From contig JAHBXK010000002.1 of the NCBI GenBank assembly GCA_019636535.1, positions 151,819 to 215,818 of the forward strand: a DNA stretch of 64,000 nt, written 5' to 3'. This document shows, piece by piece, positions 1-9,257 of the stretch. Each line of letters begins with the position of its first letter. Position 1 is the first letter of the stretch. The notes beneath the pieces are model-generated. The model had not been told where the DNA came from. It did not search any database and saw only the letters and a program-made list of their open reading frames with translations. Origin of the DNA: Phycisphaeraceae bacterium (lineage in GTDB: Bacteria > Planctomycetota > Phycisphaerae > Phycisphaerales > UBA1924). Made by a program: the position numbers and the translations under genes.

Positions 1-3000
1 CTCCGTTCGCCCAGTTCTGGATCAGCCCGGTCGTGGTGTCCATGAACGTTCCGACCAGAGCGGGGCCGCCGTTGTCCCACACGAGCGGGCAACTCTCGCC
101 CGTCAGTTTGAAAGCGAGGTCGGTGCACCCGATGCAGCACTCGCTGATCGACTCCCACTTGCCGAATACGAACTCGCTCCAGCCGAGACCGTGCGTCTGG
201 CCCTGAACCTTGCAAGGAACGTTCGCAAGCGTCCGTCCGTTCTCAACGCTCGCCCAGTAGCTCTTGTCCGTGCCCTGGCCGTCCGTCAGCCCGACGAGCG
301 AGAGCCAGTACGTCCCGCCCTTGAGCCACAACTTCTTGTCGCACAGATCGAACGAGAACGTCACGAGGCGGTACCCGTTCCCGACCGGCAGCGTCTCCAC
401 CACCGTCGAGTTCAGGAACGTGTGCAGCAGGTCGCCGGGCTTGCCGTTGCAGTCGTCGTAGATCTCCAACTTCGCCTTCAGGAGTATCGAGTCCGTGATC
501 ATCTGCCCCGAGAAGCCCGAGATCCGGTGGACCTGCTTATCGCACAGGTAGATGTCGTCGGCAGCCTTGGCGCCCAGGGGCACGCCGCCGCCCAGGTGCG
601 ACAGTTGGCCGTTGATCACGTCCGCGGCCGCGGCCGCTGCGCCGTTGTCCCAGAAGCACTGGCACTCGTCCGGGATCCCGTCGTTGTTGCAATCGGCCAT
701 CGTCCCGCTGAAGATCTCGCAGGCGTCCGGGATCCCGTTGTTGTTGCAGTCGTTCGCGAGCACCGTCACGTTCGCCTGGCACGAGTCGCTCGCGCCGTGC
801 GGGTCGGTCACCGTCAGCGTCACGCGCGTCACGCCCACCGGGAACGGCCCCGTGAAACTCAAGGAGAGCGTCAGGCTGTCCGTCGGGTCGTCCTTGTCGC
901 TCGACCCGTTGTCCACCTGCTGCGGGGTCACGAAGAGCGATGGACACGATGTTCGTGCGTCGATCACCACGTCGCGGCAGCGCGCCACGGGCGGATCGTT
1001 CACCGACAACACGTTGATCGTCACCGTCGCCGCGGTCGCCGAAGTCAGCGTCCCGTTCGAAGCGCGGTAAGTGAACGTGTCCTGCCCGAAGAAGTTCTCG
1101 TTGGGCGTGTACGTGAAAGCGCCGTTCGGGTTCAGCACGAGCAATCCGTGGCTCGTGGTCGTCGCCATGACGACCGTCAACGGCAGATTCCCGGGGCTGA
1201 TGTCGTTCGACAGGATCCCCAGCGCCTGGCTCACAACAAGTTGCGTGTCTTCGTTCGTCGTGTACGTGTCGTTCACCGCGATCGGCGGCTGGTCGTTCGG
1301 GTTCACCGTGATCCGAACCGTCGCCACGTTCGACAGCAAGCCCGACGGGTCTCGCGCTTGATACGTGAACGTGGCCTGGCCCGTGAAGTTCGTCGGCGGC
1401 GTGTAGATGAACCCGCCGTTGCTCATCGCCGTCACCCCGCCCACGCTTGCAGCGCTGAAGTTCACGGCCGTCAATGAGTCGCCGTCCGGATCGCTGTCGT
1501 TCGCCAGCACGCCCGGTGCCGGCACCGTCAGCGTCGTGTTCGCCAGCATCGTGTAGGCGTCATCGACGGCCACCGGCGGGTCGTTGACCGGTGTCACCGT
1601 GATCCGCACCGTCGCGATGTTCGACAACGCGCCAGAGGCGTCTCTCGCCTGGTACGTGAACGTGTCCAGGCCGTTGAAGTTCAGGTTCGGCGTGTACGTG
1701 AATGAGCCGTTCGGGTTCAGTGTCAGCGAGCCGCTGCCCGTCGTGGTCACCAGCACGGCCGTCAGCGGATCACCATCCGGGTCGCTGTCGTTTGCCAGTA
1801 CACCGTTCACCGCCAACACGTTCAGCGTCGTGTCTTCGGGCGTGGTGTACGCGTCGTCCACCGCCACCGGCGGGTCGTTCACGGGCGTCACCGTGATCCG
1901 CACCGTCGCGATGTTCGAGTTCTGGTTGTCCGTGTTCCGAGCCCGATACGTGAACGTGTCCAGGCCGTTGAAGTTCAGGTTCGGCGTGTACGAGAACGAG
2001 CCGTTCGCGTTCAGTGACAGCGAACCGTTGCTCGTCGTCGTCTCCAGCACCGCCGTCAGCGGGCCAGCGATCGAGTTCACGTCGTTCGCCAGCACGCCCA
2101 TCGCCGGGTTCACCGTCAACGTCGTGTCCTCCGCCGTCGTGTACATGTCGTCCACGGCCACCGGGGGCTGGTTCGGCAGCAGAACAGCGGCCGAGAACTC
2201 GCTCGTTCCCGCCGGCGGGGTCGAGCCGCCGGTCCCGAACAGCGGGCCGGACAACTGAACCTCCGTCGCCGTTGACGTGATCCAAGGCCGACCGGCCTCC
2301 GGCGTGAAAGAGAAGTTGATGTCCGCGTTGCCCGAGCCGTTGGTCATCACCACCACCGAGCCCAGGAACTTGTCACCCTCGCCAAAGCCCGATGCGTCCG
2401 GAGTCGGGCTCGCGAAGAACTCCACCACGTACCGCATGTTCGCCCGGCTGTTCAGCGTCGCCGTCACCTGCCCGTTCGCCGTCAGCGACGTGATGACCGG
2501 GTAGTTCTGAAGGTCGTTCGGGCCCGTGTCCAGGTCCAGTTGGTCGTTCGGCGTCACCCCGTCGTTGTTCAGGTCGATCCCCAGCATCCCGTTCACGTCG
2601 ATCGAGTTCTGCAGGATCATCACACCGCGCGCGGCCGTGCCGATCACGTCGACGCCGTTGTTCGCGTTCGAGCGGATCGTGTTCCGAGACACCATGATCC
2701 GCGTCGCGTTGTTCGCGCGCACGCCCGCATTGCCAGACGAGAAGATCAGGTTGCCCTCCTCGTCGTCGCGCAGGTTGTCCATGTTCGACCCGATCGTCAC
2801 CTGGTTGCAGTTGTTCGTCAGAACGCCGTGTCGGCCGTTGGGCCGCTGCGTCAGCCGATCCGCCGCCAGGCCGATCACGTTCCCCGCGATCGTGTGCTGC
2901 TCCGTTCCCGTCCCCGCGATCGTCACGCCGTCTTCCCCGTTCGAGGCGATCACGTTCGCTTCGAGCAGGTCCGCAACGCCGTTCGCGTTCGTTCCGATAC

Positions 3001-4177
3001 GCGACTGGAGCGCACCCGATTGCACGATCACCCCTGACCTCGCGTTCCCTCGCGCCGTCATCCCGTCGGCCGCCAGTCCGATGTAGTTGCCCGCCACCAC
3101 GCATCCCACAGAGCCCGCCCCGAGGATGTTGATCCCCATCCCCCCGTTGCTGGAGATCACGTTCCGTTCCAGCACGTCGAACGCGTTCCCCGACCCGTCC
3201 GTGCCGATCAGCACGCTGGGCGTGTCAAGGCAGTACACGCCGGCGCTCCCGTTCGGCACCGCTGTCATGCCGTCGATCCCCAGACCGATCAGGTTGCCGC
3301 TGATCCGGTTCCCGGGACCCGACTTGACCAGTGAAATGCCGTGCTGACTGTTCCCCGAAATGACATTCCGCTCCGCGGCGTCATTCGTCGAGTTACCGTC
3401 CGTGCCGATCCGGTTGTTCGCCGCGTCCAGTGAGAGTGAGACGCCGTTCGCGGCGTTCGGAATTGCCGTCAGTCCGTCCGCCGCGACGCCGATCAGGTTG
3501 CCCGCGATCACGATGTCATTGCCGCCGACAAAGATGCCGCTGAGCCGCTGCGCACCCGAGATCACGTTACGCTCGAGGTTGTCGCGAACGCCGTCGCCGT
3601 TCGTGCCGATTCGGTGACCGTTCGAGCCCGCGTCGATCTGGATCCCGTAGTTCCGGTTCCCCTTGTTCGTCAGCCCATCGGCCCCCACGCCGAAGTAGCA
3701 ACCGATGATGATCGCGCGCTGCGCGCTCGCCCTTAGCCGGAGCCCCGCCGCGTTGTTCGGCGTCGTTACCGACGTGCCGAAGTTGACGATCGCCACGCCG
3801 CGGATCACGCAGTCGTTGCCGCTGATGTCAAGCCCGTTTGCATCCCCCGCCAAACTGCCGTCGATCTCGATGAGCGGATTGCCGAAGTACCCGGCTCCGC
3901 CCTGGCTCCATCCGTCCAGCGTCAACCGCTGCGTGATCGCCGGCAGCGGCGTCGTCAGTTGAATCACGTGCGGGCCCGCACTCGGAATCGCGAACTCGAT
4001 CGTGTCCAGCCCGGGGTTATTCTCCGAGTCGATCACCGCCTGAAGCAGCGATCCCGGACCCGACGCGTTCGTGTTGGTCACCGTGAACGTCGCGGCCAAA
4101 GCCGTCTGCGCAGCCATCAACAGGGGGAGTAGACACCCCATGATGCGCGCAACCGCTGGAACAAAACGCACTCGCAT
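1..4177 (-). CDS. Secreted beta-helix / cadherin-like repeat protein (3' end outside window)
   Basis: Reading the minus strand from the ATG at 4177 gives an open frame of 1392 codons that runs off the left edge, so the C-terminus is missing. A GGAG ribosome site lies 8 bases upstream. Residues 1-29 look like a signal peptide (MRVRFVPAVARIMGCLLPLL, then MAAQTALA). Residues about 30-640 form a right-handed beta-helix built of repeats of about 65 residues, each with RIGTNxxGxxD, ERNVISxN and GNLIGxxADG motifs. Residues about 670-1080 hold four or five bacterial cadherin-like repeats (AVDDAYTTxEDTTL ... GVLANDSDPDGD ... NGSFTYTPNxNFNGxDTFTY). Two Cys-rich DCNNNGIPDxCE motifs follow near residues 1140-1175, then a beta-rich tail containing YWLSLVGL. 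The architecture fits a large surface or matrix adhesin; the ligand is unknown. A promoter for it is visible at 4323-4351. Confidence 0.88.
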   Translation of the reverse strand, partial: MRVRFVPAVARIMGCLLPLLMAAQTALAATFTVTNTNASGPGSLLQAVIDSENNPGLDTIEFAIPSAGPHVIQLTTPLPAITQRLTLDGWSQGGAGYFGNPLIEIDGSLAGDANGLDISGNDCVIRGVAIVNFGTSVTTPNNAAGLRLRASAQRAIIIGCYFGVGADGLTNKGNRNYGIQIDAGSNGHRIGTNGDGVRDNLERNVISGAQRLSGIFVGGNDIVIAGNLIGVAADGLTAIPNAANGVSLSLDAANNRIGTDGNSTNDAAERNVISGNSQHGISLVKSGPGNRISGNLIGLGIDGMTAVPNGSAGVYCLDTPSVLIGTDGSGNAFDVLERNVISSNGGMGINILGAGSVGCVVAGNYIGLAADGMTARGNARSGVIVQSGALQSRIGTNANGVADLLEANVIASNGEDGVTIAGTGTEQHTIAGNVIGLAADRLTQRPNGRHGVLTNNCNQVTIGSNMDNLRDDEEGNLIFSSGNAGVRANNATRIMVSRNTIRSNANNGVDVIGTAARGVMILQNSIDVNGMLGIDLNNDGVTPNDQLDLDTGPNDLQNYPVITSLTANGQVTATLNSRANMRYVVEFFASPTPDASGFGEGDKFLGSVVVMTNGSGNADINFSFTPEAGRPWITSTATEVQLSGPLFGTGGSTPPAGTSEFSAAVLLPNQPPVAVDDMYTTAEDTTLTVNPAMGVLANDVNSIAGPLTAVLETTTSNGSLSLNANGSFSYTPNLNFNGLDTFTYRARNTDNQNSNIATVRITVTPVNDPPVAVDDAYTTPEDTTLNVLAVNGVLANDSDPDGDPLTAVLVTTTGSGSLTLNPNGSFTYTPNLNFNGLDTFTYQARDASGALSNIATVRITVTPVNDPPVAVDDAYTMLANTTLTVPAPGVLANDSDPDGDSLTAVNFSAASVGGVTAMSNGGFIYTPPTNFTGQATFTYQARDPSGLLSNVATVRITVNPNDQPPIAVNDTYTTNEDTQLVVSQALGILSNDISPGNLPLTVVMATTTSHGLLVLNPNGAFTYTPNENFFGQDTFTYRASNGTLTSATAATVTINVLSVNDPPVARCRDVVIDARTSCPSLFVTPQQVDNGSSDKDDPTDSLTLSLSFTGPFPVGVTRVTLTVTDPHGASDSCQANVTVLANDCNNNGIPDACEIFSGTMADCNNDGIPDECQCFWDNGAAAAAADVINGQLSHLGGGVPLGAKAADDIYLCDKQVHRISGFSGQMITDSILLKAKLEIYDDCNGKPGDLLHTFLNSTVVETLPVGNGYRLVTFSFDLCDKKLWLKGGTYWLSLVGLTDGQGTDKSYWASVENGRTLANVPCKVQGQTHGLGWSEFVFGKWESISECCIGCTDLAFKLTGESCPLVWDNGGPALVGTFMDTTTGLIQNWANG

Positions 4178-4596
4178 TGTCGTGGCTCCGGCACAAACCC
4201 CACCCACCCTCGCGACAGGAAAAACACACCGTCACGGCCCGGGAGCCCGAGAAAGCCGCCAAGGCGCGGTGCGCACGCGCCTGGGAACTGGTCTCGAACT
4301 GTCCGAACGTGAAGCCAGCCTGAGTAAACCACACCCTGATCGTGGGGTCAAGATCTTTCCGCGCGATAAAGCCAGTATTCGCGGCAACTTACGATATCGG
4401 AACCAGCCAGCCGTCCGAGAACACGCCCGGCCGACCCGCGCGATCAGGCGAAGCTTGGCCAACCTCGCGTGCGGTTTGAGCCACAGAGAGTGTGAGGGGG
4501 GGTGATGCCACACCCCCAGCGCCGCCGCGAAAGCGAGAAGCGGACGGCGTGAGCAGCGGGGGAGGGCGTCCGGGGGAGCAGGGGCGAGCCGGACGG
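4178..4596. other. Intergenic region upstream of the beta-helix gene
   Basis: No convincing gene is seen in these 419 bases. The region holds the promoter at 4323-4351 and a hairpin at 4262-4282 (7-bp stem AGGCGCG/CGCGCCT, 7-base loop) that would lie in the leader RNA of the minus-strand gene. The rest, next to the FmdB-like gene end, shows no recognisable signal. Confidence 0.5.
4323..4351 (-). promoter_or_regulatory. Sigma70-type promoter for the beta-helix protein gene
   Basis: On the minus strand TTGACC (4351-4346) is followed by exactly 17 bases and TTTACT (4328-4323). This is a good match to a -35/-10 pair, which is rare in this GC-rich sequence. Transcription would start near 4316, giving an untranslated leader of about 140 bases before the ATG at 4177. 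The leader contains a small hairpin at 4262-4282. Confidence 0.6.
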
Positions 4597-4899
4597 TCAG
4601 TCCTCGGCCGAGATCGAGCGCGGCCCCGCCTTCCCGGCGGTGCGCTCCATGTACCCCTTCCCCTTGCGCTCGTACTTCGTGAAACCCAGCCGCTCCAGGT
4701 TCTTGTTCGAGAGGGCGCTCTTGGTCTTCAACGGCGACATGCTGCCCGCAATCGCGGGTGCGACGATCGCCCGGCGGCACGGTTTGCCCGTCTCGGGGTG
4801 CTTCGTGAGCGGGGCATCTTTCATGGGCTGAACGACCTCGAAGGTCTCGCCGGTGGGCTCGCCCTTCTTGTCCAGAACCTCGTAGACATAGGTTGGCAT
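4597..4899 (-). CDS. FmdB-like small protein with a degenerate zinc ribbon
   Basis: The 100-residue product begins MPTYVYEVLDKKG. This start is preferred over an upstream in-frame one because GGAGG lies 10 bases upstream. The pattern MPTYxYE...QPMKDAPLTKHPETGKPCRR follows FmdB-family putative regulatory proteins (MPTYEYxC..CG ... M.D.PLT.CP.CG). The usual four zinc-binding cysteines are gone except one near residue 43, so it probably does not bind zinc in the normal way. The C-terminal half is basic and ends KAGPRSISAED. It starts 19 bases after the stop of the 141-aa gene upstream, so the two are likely co-transcribed. Function is unknown. Confidence 0.75.
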   Translation of the reverse strand: MPTYVYEVLDKKGEPTGETFEVVQPMKDAPLTKHPETGKPCRRAIVAPAIAGSMSPLKTKSALSNKNLERLGFTKYERKGKGYMERTAGKAGPRSISAED

Positions 4900-4918
4900 G
4901 GCGCAGGATCCTCCGAGA

Positions 4919-5344
4919 TCAGGCGTCGAGCGGCTCGGATTCGATGCTGGCCCTCTCGCCCGCGAGTTTCTTCTCAACGTACTTCTTCACCCACGTCTCG
5001 AACGACTTGCCCGCGGCGGGGTCGCGGTCGCTGAAAGCGATTTGCGAGATCTGGTCATAGGGGACGCTCCGGCGGGGCGAGCCGTCGGCGGGCAAGATAC
5101 GGACGGACGAACCGGCCAGCCCGCAGCCTTTGGTTCGGTCGAAGACGTAGCCGGCGAGCGTCTCACCGCCGCGAAGGGTGAGCGTGACGTCGCCGCGAAA
5201 GTCAAACGCCTTCTCCAAAGCCTCGAAGGTCGCGGCGGGGTCGGCGGCGAGCGTGTCGACCTTCCAGCCCGCCGGGCTTGCGGGTGCGATCGCGGCGGCG
5301 GAAGCAGTCGAGGCGGGTCCGTGGGCCTTGGTTTCCTGGGGCAT
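4919..5344 (-). CDS. Hypothetical protein, 141 aa
   Basis: The product begins MPQETKAHGPASTASAAAIA. After an Ala/Pro-rich N-terminal tail it has a compact domain with the pattern FRGDVTLTLRGGETLAGYVFD, then VRILPADG and a basic C-terminal helix (KSFETWVKKYVEKKLAGE). The alternating beta pattern around GDVTLTLRGG...GYV...IAFSD is reminiscent of a small barrel such as an Sm-like fold, but that is inference. No signal peptide or membrane segment is seen. It sits immediately upstream of the FmdB-like gene on the same strand. I do not recognise a family. Confidence 0.65.
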   Translation of the reverse strand: MPQETKAHGPASTASAAAIAPASPAGWKVDTLAADPAATFEALEKAFDFRGDVTLTLRGGETLAGYVFDRTKGCGLAGSSVRILPADGSPRRSVPYDQISQIAFSDRDPAAGKSFETWVKKYVEKKLAGERASIESEPLDA

Positions 5345-5478
5345 GGTGGTGGAGTTTAGAGGGGGCGGTGGAGGTTGGAGGGAACAGGCGCACGCGGGAC
5401 GCGCGTAGGACGAATGGTCAGTTTGCAGGCCGTCGTTTTCGACCTATGCCACCCAGCGGGATGGCGGTGAAGCTTGCC

Positions 5479-5979
5479 TCACCCAAATGTCCGGCCCGAG
5501 TCCGGGTCCATCAGTTTCCAGTTCCCGGCCTTGCAGGCTCGGCTGAGCACCGGCCACGCGAACTCGTCGTCGGTGACCGAGACCATGGCTTGGCTGAGTT
5601 CGTTGTCGGGCTCCCCGTTGTAGGGGAGTTCAACGACGCAGCCGGGTCCATAGAGCGTCGCCATGCCGTAGGTCTCGCCCCAGCCGTGCGGGCCGGAGCC
5701 GTCGGGGGCGATGTTGAAGGGGGCGAAGGTCCGGACGATCTCGCGGGCGGATCCGATCGGGATCATTGCCGGGGCGGTGGCCGACCCGGCCGAAGCGCCA
5801 GACCCCACGGCGGTCCCGCCGACGCCGATGAACCCGGTCTTGCGTTCGCTTTTGGGTTTGTCCGCGTCGGAGGCGTCAAAGCCCGCAGCAGTATCGTCCG
5901 CATCCGACTCATCGGCGGAGTCGCTTGGCGCGGGCGGTTGCGCATATCGGACGAGGATGAGCATGCGGCGCTTGGCCAT
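5479..5979 (-). CDS. Hypothetical protein, 166 aa
   Basis: The product starts MAKRRMLILVRYAQPP. Residues about 18-50 are acidic, low-complexity sequence rich in Asp, Ala and Ser (SDSADESDADD). The C-terminal half is more ordered (REIVRTFAPFNIAPDGSG, PGCVVELPYNGEP, NELSQAMVSVTDDEFAWPVL). No transmembrane segment or catalytic motif is recognised. It is divergent to manA, with 98 bases between the two start codons. No Shine-Dalgarno sequence is seen, so the start is not certain. Codon usage resembles the neighbours, which supports a real gene. Confidence 0.6.
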   Translation of the reverse strand: MAKRRMLILVRYAQPPAPSDSADESDADDTAAGFDASDADKPKSERKTGFIGVGGTAVGSGASAGSATAPAMIPIGSAREIVRTFAPFNIAPDGSGPHGWGETYGMATLYGPGCVVELPYNGEPDNELSQAMVSVTDDEFAWPVLSRACKAGNWKLMDPDSGRTFG

Positions 5980-6077
5980 CGCATGGGGAGGATATGCGTC
6001 GGGCGGAGAGGGACTCGCGAACGGTCAGGGCCGGGGCTTCCACATGGTCAGCGCGAGCGGGCGGCGTAGGGTTGGCC

Positions 6078-7220
6078 ATGACGACCAAGAGCGCGAGCGA
6101 AACGCGGCCGTACCCGCTGATCTTTCGGCCGGTGGTGCTTGAGAAGGTGTGGGGGGGCAGGAGGCTCGCCCGGCTCGGCAAAGCGCTGCCCGAAGAGGCG
6201 AAGAAGTACGGAGAGAGTTGGGAAGTGGCGGACATGGCCTCAACGTCCGCGTCGGGTGCGGGCGGTGGCGCGGTGCGGACGGTGATCGCCAACGGCGCGC
6301 TGGCGGGCAAGACGCTGTGCGATGCGGCTGACTTGTGGGGGGACGACCTGTACTCGGCCACACGGGGCGGAGCGGGGGGGGCGGGGGGGGCGGGGTTCCC
6401 GCTGCTGATCAAGTACCTGGACGCGAGCGAGAACCTGTCGGTGCAGGTGCACCCGTCGCGGGCGTATCTGCGCGAGCATCCAGAGTTGGGGCATCATCTC
6501 AAGACCGAGTCGTGGTACATCGTCGACGCAGAGCCGGGCGCGAAGTTGTACATCGGTGTCAAGGAGGGGGTGACGAGCGCGGAGTTTGAGCGGCGGGTGC
6601 GAGAGGGGACAGTGGAGGAGGTGCTCATCACCGTGCAGGCGGTGGCAGGGGAGTGTCACACGCTGCCAAGCGGCACCATGCACGCACTCGGTGCGGGCGT
6701 GGTGGTGGCCGAGGTTCAAACGGCGAGCGACACGACGTTCCGCGTGTACGACTGGGGCAGGCAGGGGCGCGAGTTGCACGTGGCGGAGTCGCTGGCGTGC
6801 GCGACGTTCGCCGACACGCCCGTCGAAAGGCGGACGCCCGCGCCGCCCCCGGCGGGGAAGTTGGAAGCGGGAGCCCTGTGCGGCAGGCTGGCGACGACGG
6901 AGTTCTACACGATCGATGAGGCCAGGCCGAAGAAGGGGGATGAGCTGACGATCGGGTACAAGTGCGGGAAGCAAGGGGGGCTGCAGGCCGTCAGCGATGG
7001 ACGCGAAGTCGGCGGCGGGCGCGAGGGAGTGGGGGGGGGAGGGAGGTGCTTCATTTTGATGGTGCTGGCGGGTGAGGGTGAGGTGCGCTCGGCGGATGGG
7101 GCATTCGAGCCGGTGCGAGTGGGGCGCGGGACGACGGTGATGATCCCGGCAGGAGTGTCGGAGAGTGCGATCCTGCTGGCCGGGGAGGGCTTGCGGGTCT
7201 TGCGAGTAGGCGTCGCGTGA
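6078..7220 (+). CDS. manA: Mannose-6-phosphate isomerase, class I
   Basis: The product (380 aa from the ATG at 6078, MTTKSASETRPYPL) is a type I cupin phosphomannose isomerase, which interconverts mannose 6-phosphate and fructose 6-phosphate with a metal ion. The N-terminus FRPVVLEKVWGGRRL with GESWEVADM is typical. The metal ligands appear as SVQVHPS near residue 122 and GECHTLPSGTMHALG near residues 190-205. The cupin C-terminal half ends VMIPAGVSESAILLAGEG. The frame is open 28 codons further upstream, but that part lacks family similarity. It overlaps the next gene by 4 bases (GTGA), so they are probably translated together. It may supply GDP-mannose precursors for the glycosyltransferases further on. 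Confidence 0.9.
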   Translation: MTTKSASETRPYPLIFRPVVLEKVWGGRRLARLGKALPEEAKKYGESWEVADMASTSASGAGGGAVRTVIANGALAGKTLCDAADLWGDDLYSATRGGAGGAGGAGFPLLIKYLDASENLSVQVHPSRAYLREHPELGHHLKTESWYIVDAEPGAKLYIGVKEGVTSAEFERRVREGTVEEVLITVQAVAGECHTLPSGTMHALGAGVVVAEVQTASDTTFRVYDWGRQGRELHVAESLACATFADTPVERRTPAPPPAGKLEAGALCGRLATTEFYTIDEARPKKGDELTIGYKCGKQGGLQAVSDGREVGGGREGVGGGGRCFILMVLAGEGEVRSADGAFEPVRVGRGTTVMIPAGVSESAILLAGEGLRVLRVGVA

Positions 7221-8038
7221 GCGGAGAGAGCCCTGTCAGTGAAGTGATGGGCGAGCGCACGCCGTGGAAGCGCTGCGTGGTGGTCGTTGCTTTGGGAGTG
7301 ATGACGAACTTCGCGGTGTCGGTGTACTGCTCGTTTCGTGGGCGAATGTGGATGTCGTACGCGGGGTCGGTGGATCGGCGCGCGACGTGGTGGTTCACAG
7401 CGGATGAGGCTGGTGGGGCGTGGTCGGGGAGCGGGGTGGATGACGTCGCGGTGACGCGGAACGCGATCACGGGGATGGTGACGGTGTCAACCGCTTACGC
7501 GAGGGCGTATACGGCGGGGCCGGTGCGTTGGGGGATGCGCTCGCCGGGAGCAGCGGTGGGGGATGTGTCGCGCGACCGGATCGCGTATGTGTGCGAACCG
7601 TGGGCGGTTGATCTGATCGCCCCGGAGCACGCGGAGCGCGGGCCGGTGTCGGAAGTTCGGCCAGCGCCGGGGGCGGCGTTGATCGTGCGGCATCGCATGG
7701 CGGCGGGGTGGCCGATGCTCGCCTTCGAGTTGGAATCCGAAGCGAAGAACGGGCCGATCTCGCCGAACGGGCTGCCGAGCGTTCAATTCGTCCGGCGTGG
7801 CGGCGTGCTCATCTCTGCGGGTCAGGTGCCGTTCTGGAACGCGCGACCTTGGGAGTACTGGGAGATTCCGCTGCGCCCGCGTTGGGGCGGGCTCGTGGTA
7901 AACTCGTCGCTGGCCGGTGCGGGATGGTGGGCGGTGCTGCTTGTGCCGGGCGTAGTGCGGCGGTGGCGCCGACAACGCGCTGGGCGGTGCGTGGCGTGCG
8001 GGTACTCGCTCGCGGGGCTGGGGGCTGGAGGGGGTGGG

Positions 8039-8043
8039 GATGG
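8039..8043. repeat. Target site duplication GATGG (left copy)
   Basis: GATGG here is repeated exactly at 9376-9380 directly outside the other end of the element. Removing the element plus one copy restores the interrupted reading frame. Confidence 0.85.
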
Positions 8044-8068
8044 TGTTGCGCCCGGGGACATGGTTGAC
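8044..8068 (+). repeat. Left terminal inverted repeat of the IS
   Basis: The left terminal repeat begins TGTTGCGCCCGGGGACATGG. An inner copy of the GGGGACATCGTTTAC motif follows at about 8077-8091 and overlaps the transposase stop codon. Confidence 0.85.
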
Positions 8069-8087
8069 GGGTGTTCGGGGACATCGT

Positions 8088-9257
8088 TTACAGGTGGGTG
8101 GTGGATTTCCCGTCGTCGTCCGGAGCGAGCGCAGCGAGCTGAGGACGACGACGGGCCGCGCGGCGGGTGCCGTCTCGTTGGTCGAGTGTCCCGACCTCGT
8201 GCGGGCCCAGACACACGTTCAGCACCCCGTCGACGTTCGTGGCTCGCAACGCCACACGCTGGCCGACGAGCGCCTCGCTGATGTACCAGCGGCGTGCCGC
8301 GAACACGAGCATCCCGTCGCGGTGCACCCTGCGCACGATGTCCCCCGGCCCGTACTCGAACTCGGGCAGCCGCTCCGGATAGGCACGCTCACTGGGCTCG
8401 TAGCACGTCGCCGGGACACGCATCCCGATCGCCTCGTGCGGACGTTTCATGTTGTACACCCCTCGCCATGCATCGAACTCCTCCTGCGCTTCGCTCAGGT
8501 CCCGAAGCTCCGTGCGGCCCAGCAGTTCGGCCTTGAGCGTTCGGTGGAACCGCTCGGCCTTCCCCTGCGTCTGCGGATGGCACGGCCGTCCGTGGATCAC
8601 ACGCACGCCCAGCCGCAGTAGCCACACCGTCAGACGTGTGTGCCCCAGTTCCCCGAGGGGCGTCCCCCACGGCGGGCCGTTGTCGGCCAGCAGCGTCTCC
8701 GGAAGGCCGAAGCGGCGGAACACGTCGATCAGATGCTCACGCACCGTCGGCTCCCGCTCGTTGTCGCACGCCCGCAACGCCACCGCGTACCGCGAGTAAT
8801 CGTCCAGGATCGTCAACGGATGGCAGCGGCGACCACCCCGATGCAGCGGAACGTGCCCCTTGAAGTCCATCTGCCAGAGCGCGTTCGGTCGTTCTCGCAC
8901 GAATCGTTGACACGGCCGGTGCTTCTCCCCCTGCGCCGGGTCGATCTTCCCGTGCCGCACAAGGATCGCGTGCACCGTGCTCGCGGCCGGGACTCCCGCC
9001 GACCGGCCGCTGGCCTCAAGCACCGCCCGGATCTTCCTGGCACCCCACGCCGGGTGTTGATCACGCACCTTCAGCACCGCCGCTTCGATCGCCGCGTCGC
9101 TCCTCGACGGGCTCGCATGCGGGCGGCGTGAGACGTTGTGCAACGCCGGCTCACCCCCGGCCCCGTGCCGCTCGATCCACTTGTACCCCGTCGGTGCGCT
9201 GATCCCGAACCGCCGGCACAACTCCCGGATGTTCCGCGCCCGGCGACCGCCAGACAA
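8088..9257 (-). CDS. IS481-family transposase (DDE integrase fold)
   Basis: The product is up to 389 aa from a TTG at 9257. The N-terminal helix-turn-helix reads RELCRRFGISAPTGYKW (about residues 11-27). The integrase core has MDFKGH (Asp near 131), LADNGPP (Asp near 192) and QGKAERFHRTLKAE (Glu near 235), with HPQTQGKAERFH typical of IS481. The TTG start has no good ribosome site. In another frame just upstream the sequence reads EPREQICLAVAGRG, which matches the helix expected before RELCRRFG in this family. A one-base loss near 9245 would explain the split, so the copy may be frameshifted at its N-terminus. It stops inside the left inner end repeat. Confidence 0.88.
   Translation of the reverse strand: MSGGRRARNIRELCRRFGISAPTGYKWIERHGAGGEPALHNVSRRPHASPSRSDAAIEAAVLKVRDQHPAWGARKIRAVLEASGRSAGVPAASTVHAILVRHGKIDPAQGEKHRPCQRFVRERPNALWQMDFKGHVPLHRGGRRCHPLTILDDYSRYAVALRACDNEREPTVREHLIDVFRRFGLPETLLADNGPPWGTPLGELGHTRLTVWLLRLGVRVIHGRPCHPQTQGKAERFHRTLKAELLGRTELRDLSEAQEEFDAWRGVYNMKRPHEAIGMRVPATCYEPSERAYPERLPEFEYGPGDIVRRVHRDGMLVFAARRWYISEALVGQRVALRATNVDGVLNVCLGPHEVGTLDQRDGTRRAARRRPQLAALAPDDDGKSTTHL

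Larger units (their letters stand above)
7217..8281 (+). pseudogene. Membrane protein with C-terminal zinc ribbon, disrupted by the IS481-type element
   Basis: The gene starts at a GTG overlapping the manA stop (GTGA). An N-terminal membrane segment (CVVVVALGVMTNFAVSVY, about residues 19-36) precedes an extracytoplasmic domain; a second membrane segment (VVNSSLAGAGWWAVLLVPGV) lies near residues 227-246, followed by the zinc-ribbon half RCVACGYSLAGLG. At position 8043 the reading frame enters the insertion element and runs on as unrelated sequence to a stop at 8281. If the element and one copy of GATGG are removed, the frame continues exactly into VVCPECGGGSASG and a stop at 9424-9426, giving a 290-aa protein with a complete CxxC...CxxC ribbon. 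The neighbour at 9476 has the same architecture. Confidence 0.85.

Noticed and set aside
191..1477. 428-residue plus-strand frame
   Set aside because: Shadow of the beta-helix/cadherin-like gene, whose minus-strand frame is continuous from 4177 to the window edge with clear repeats.
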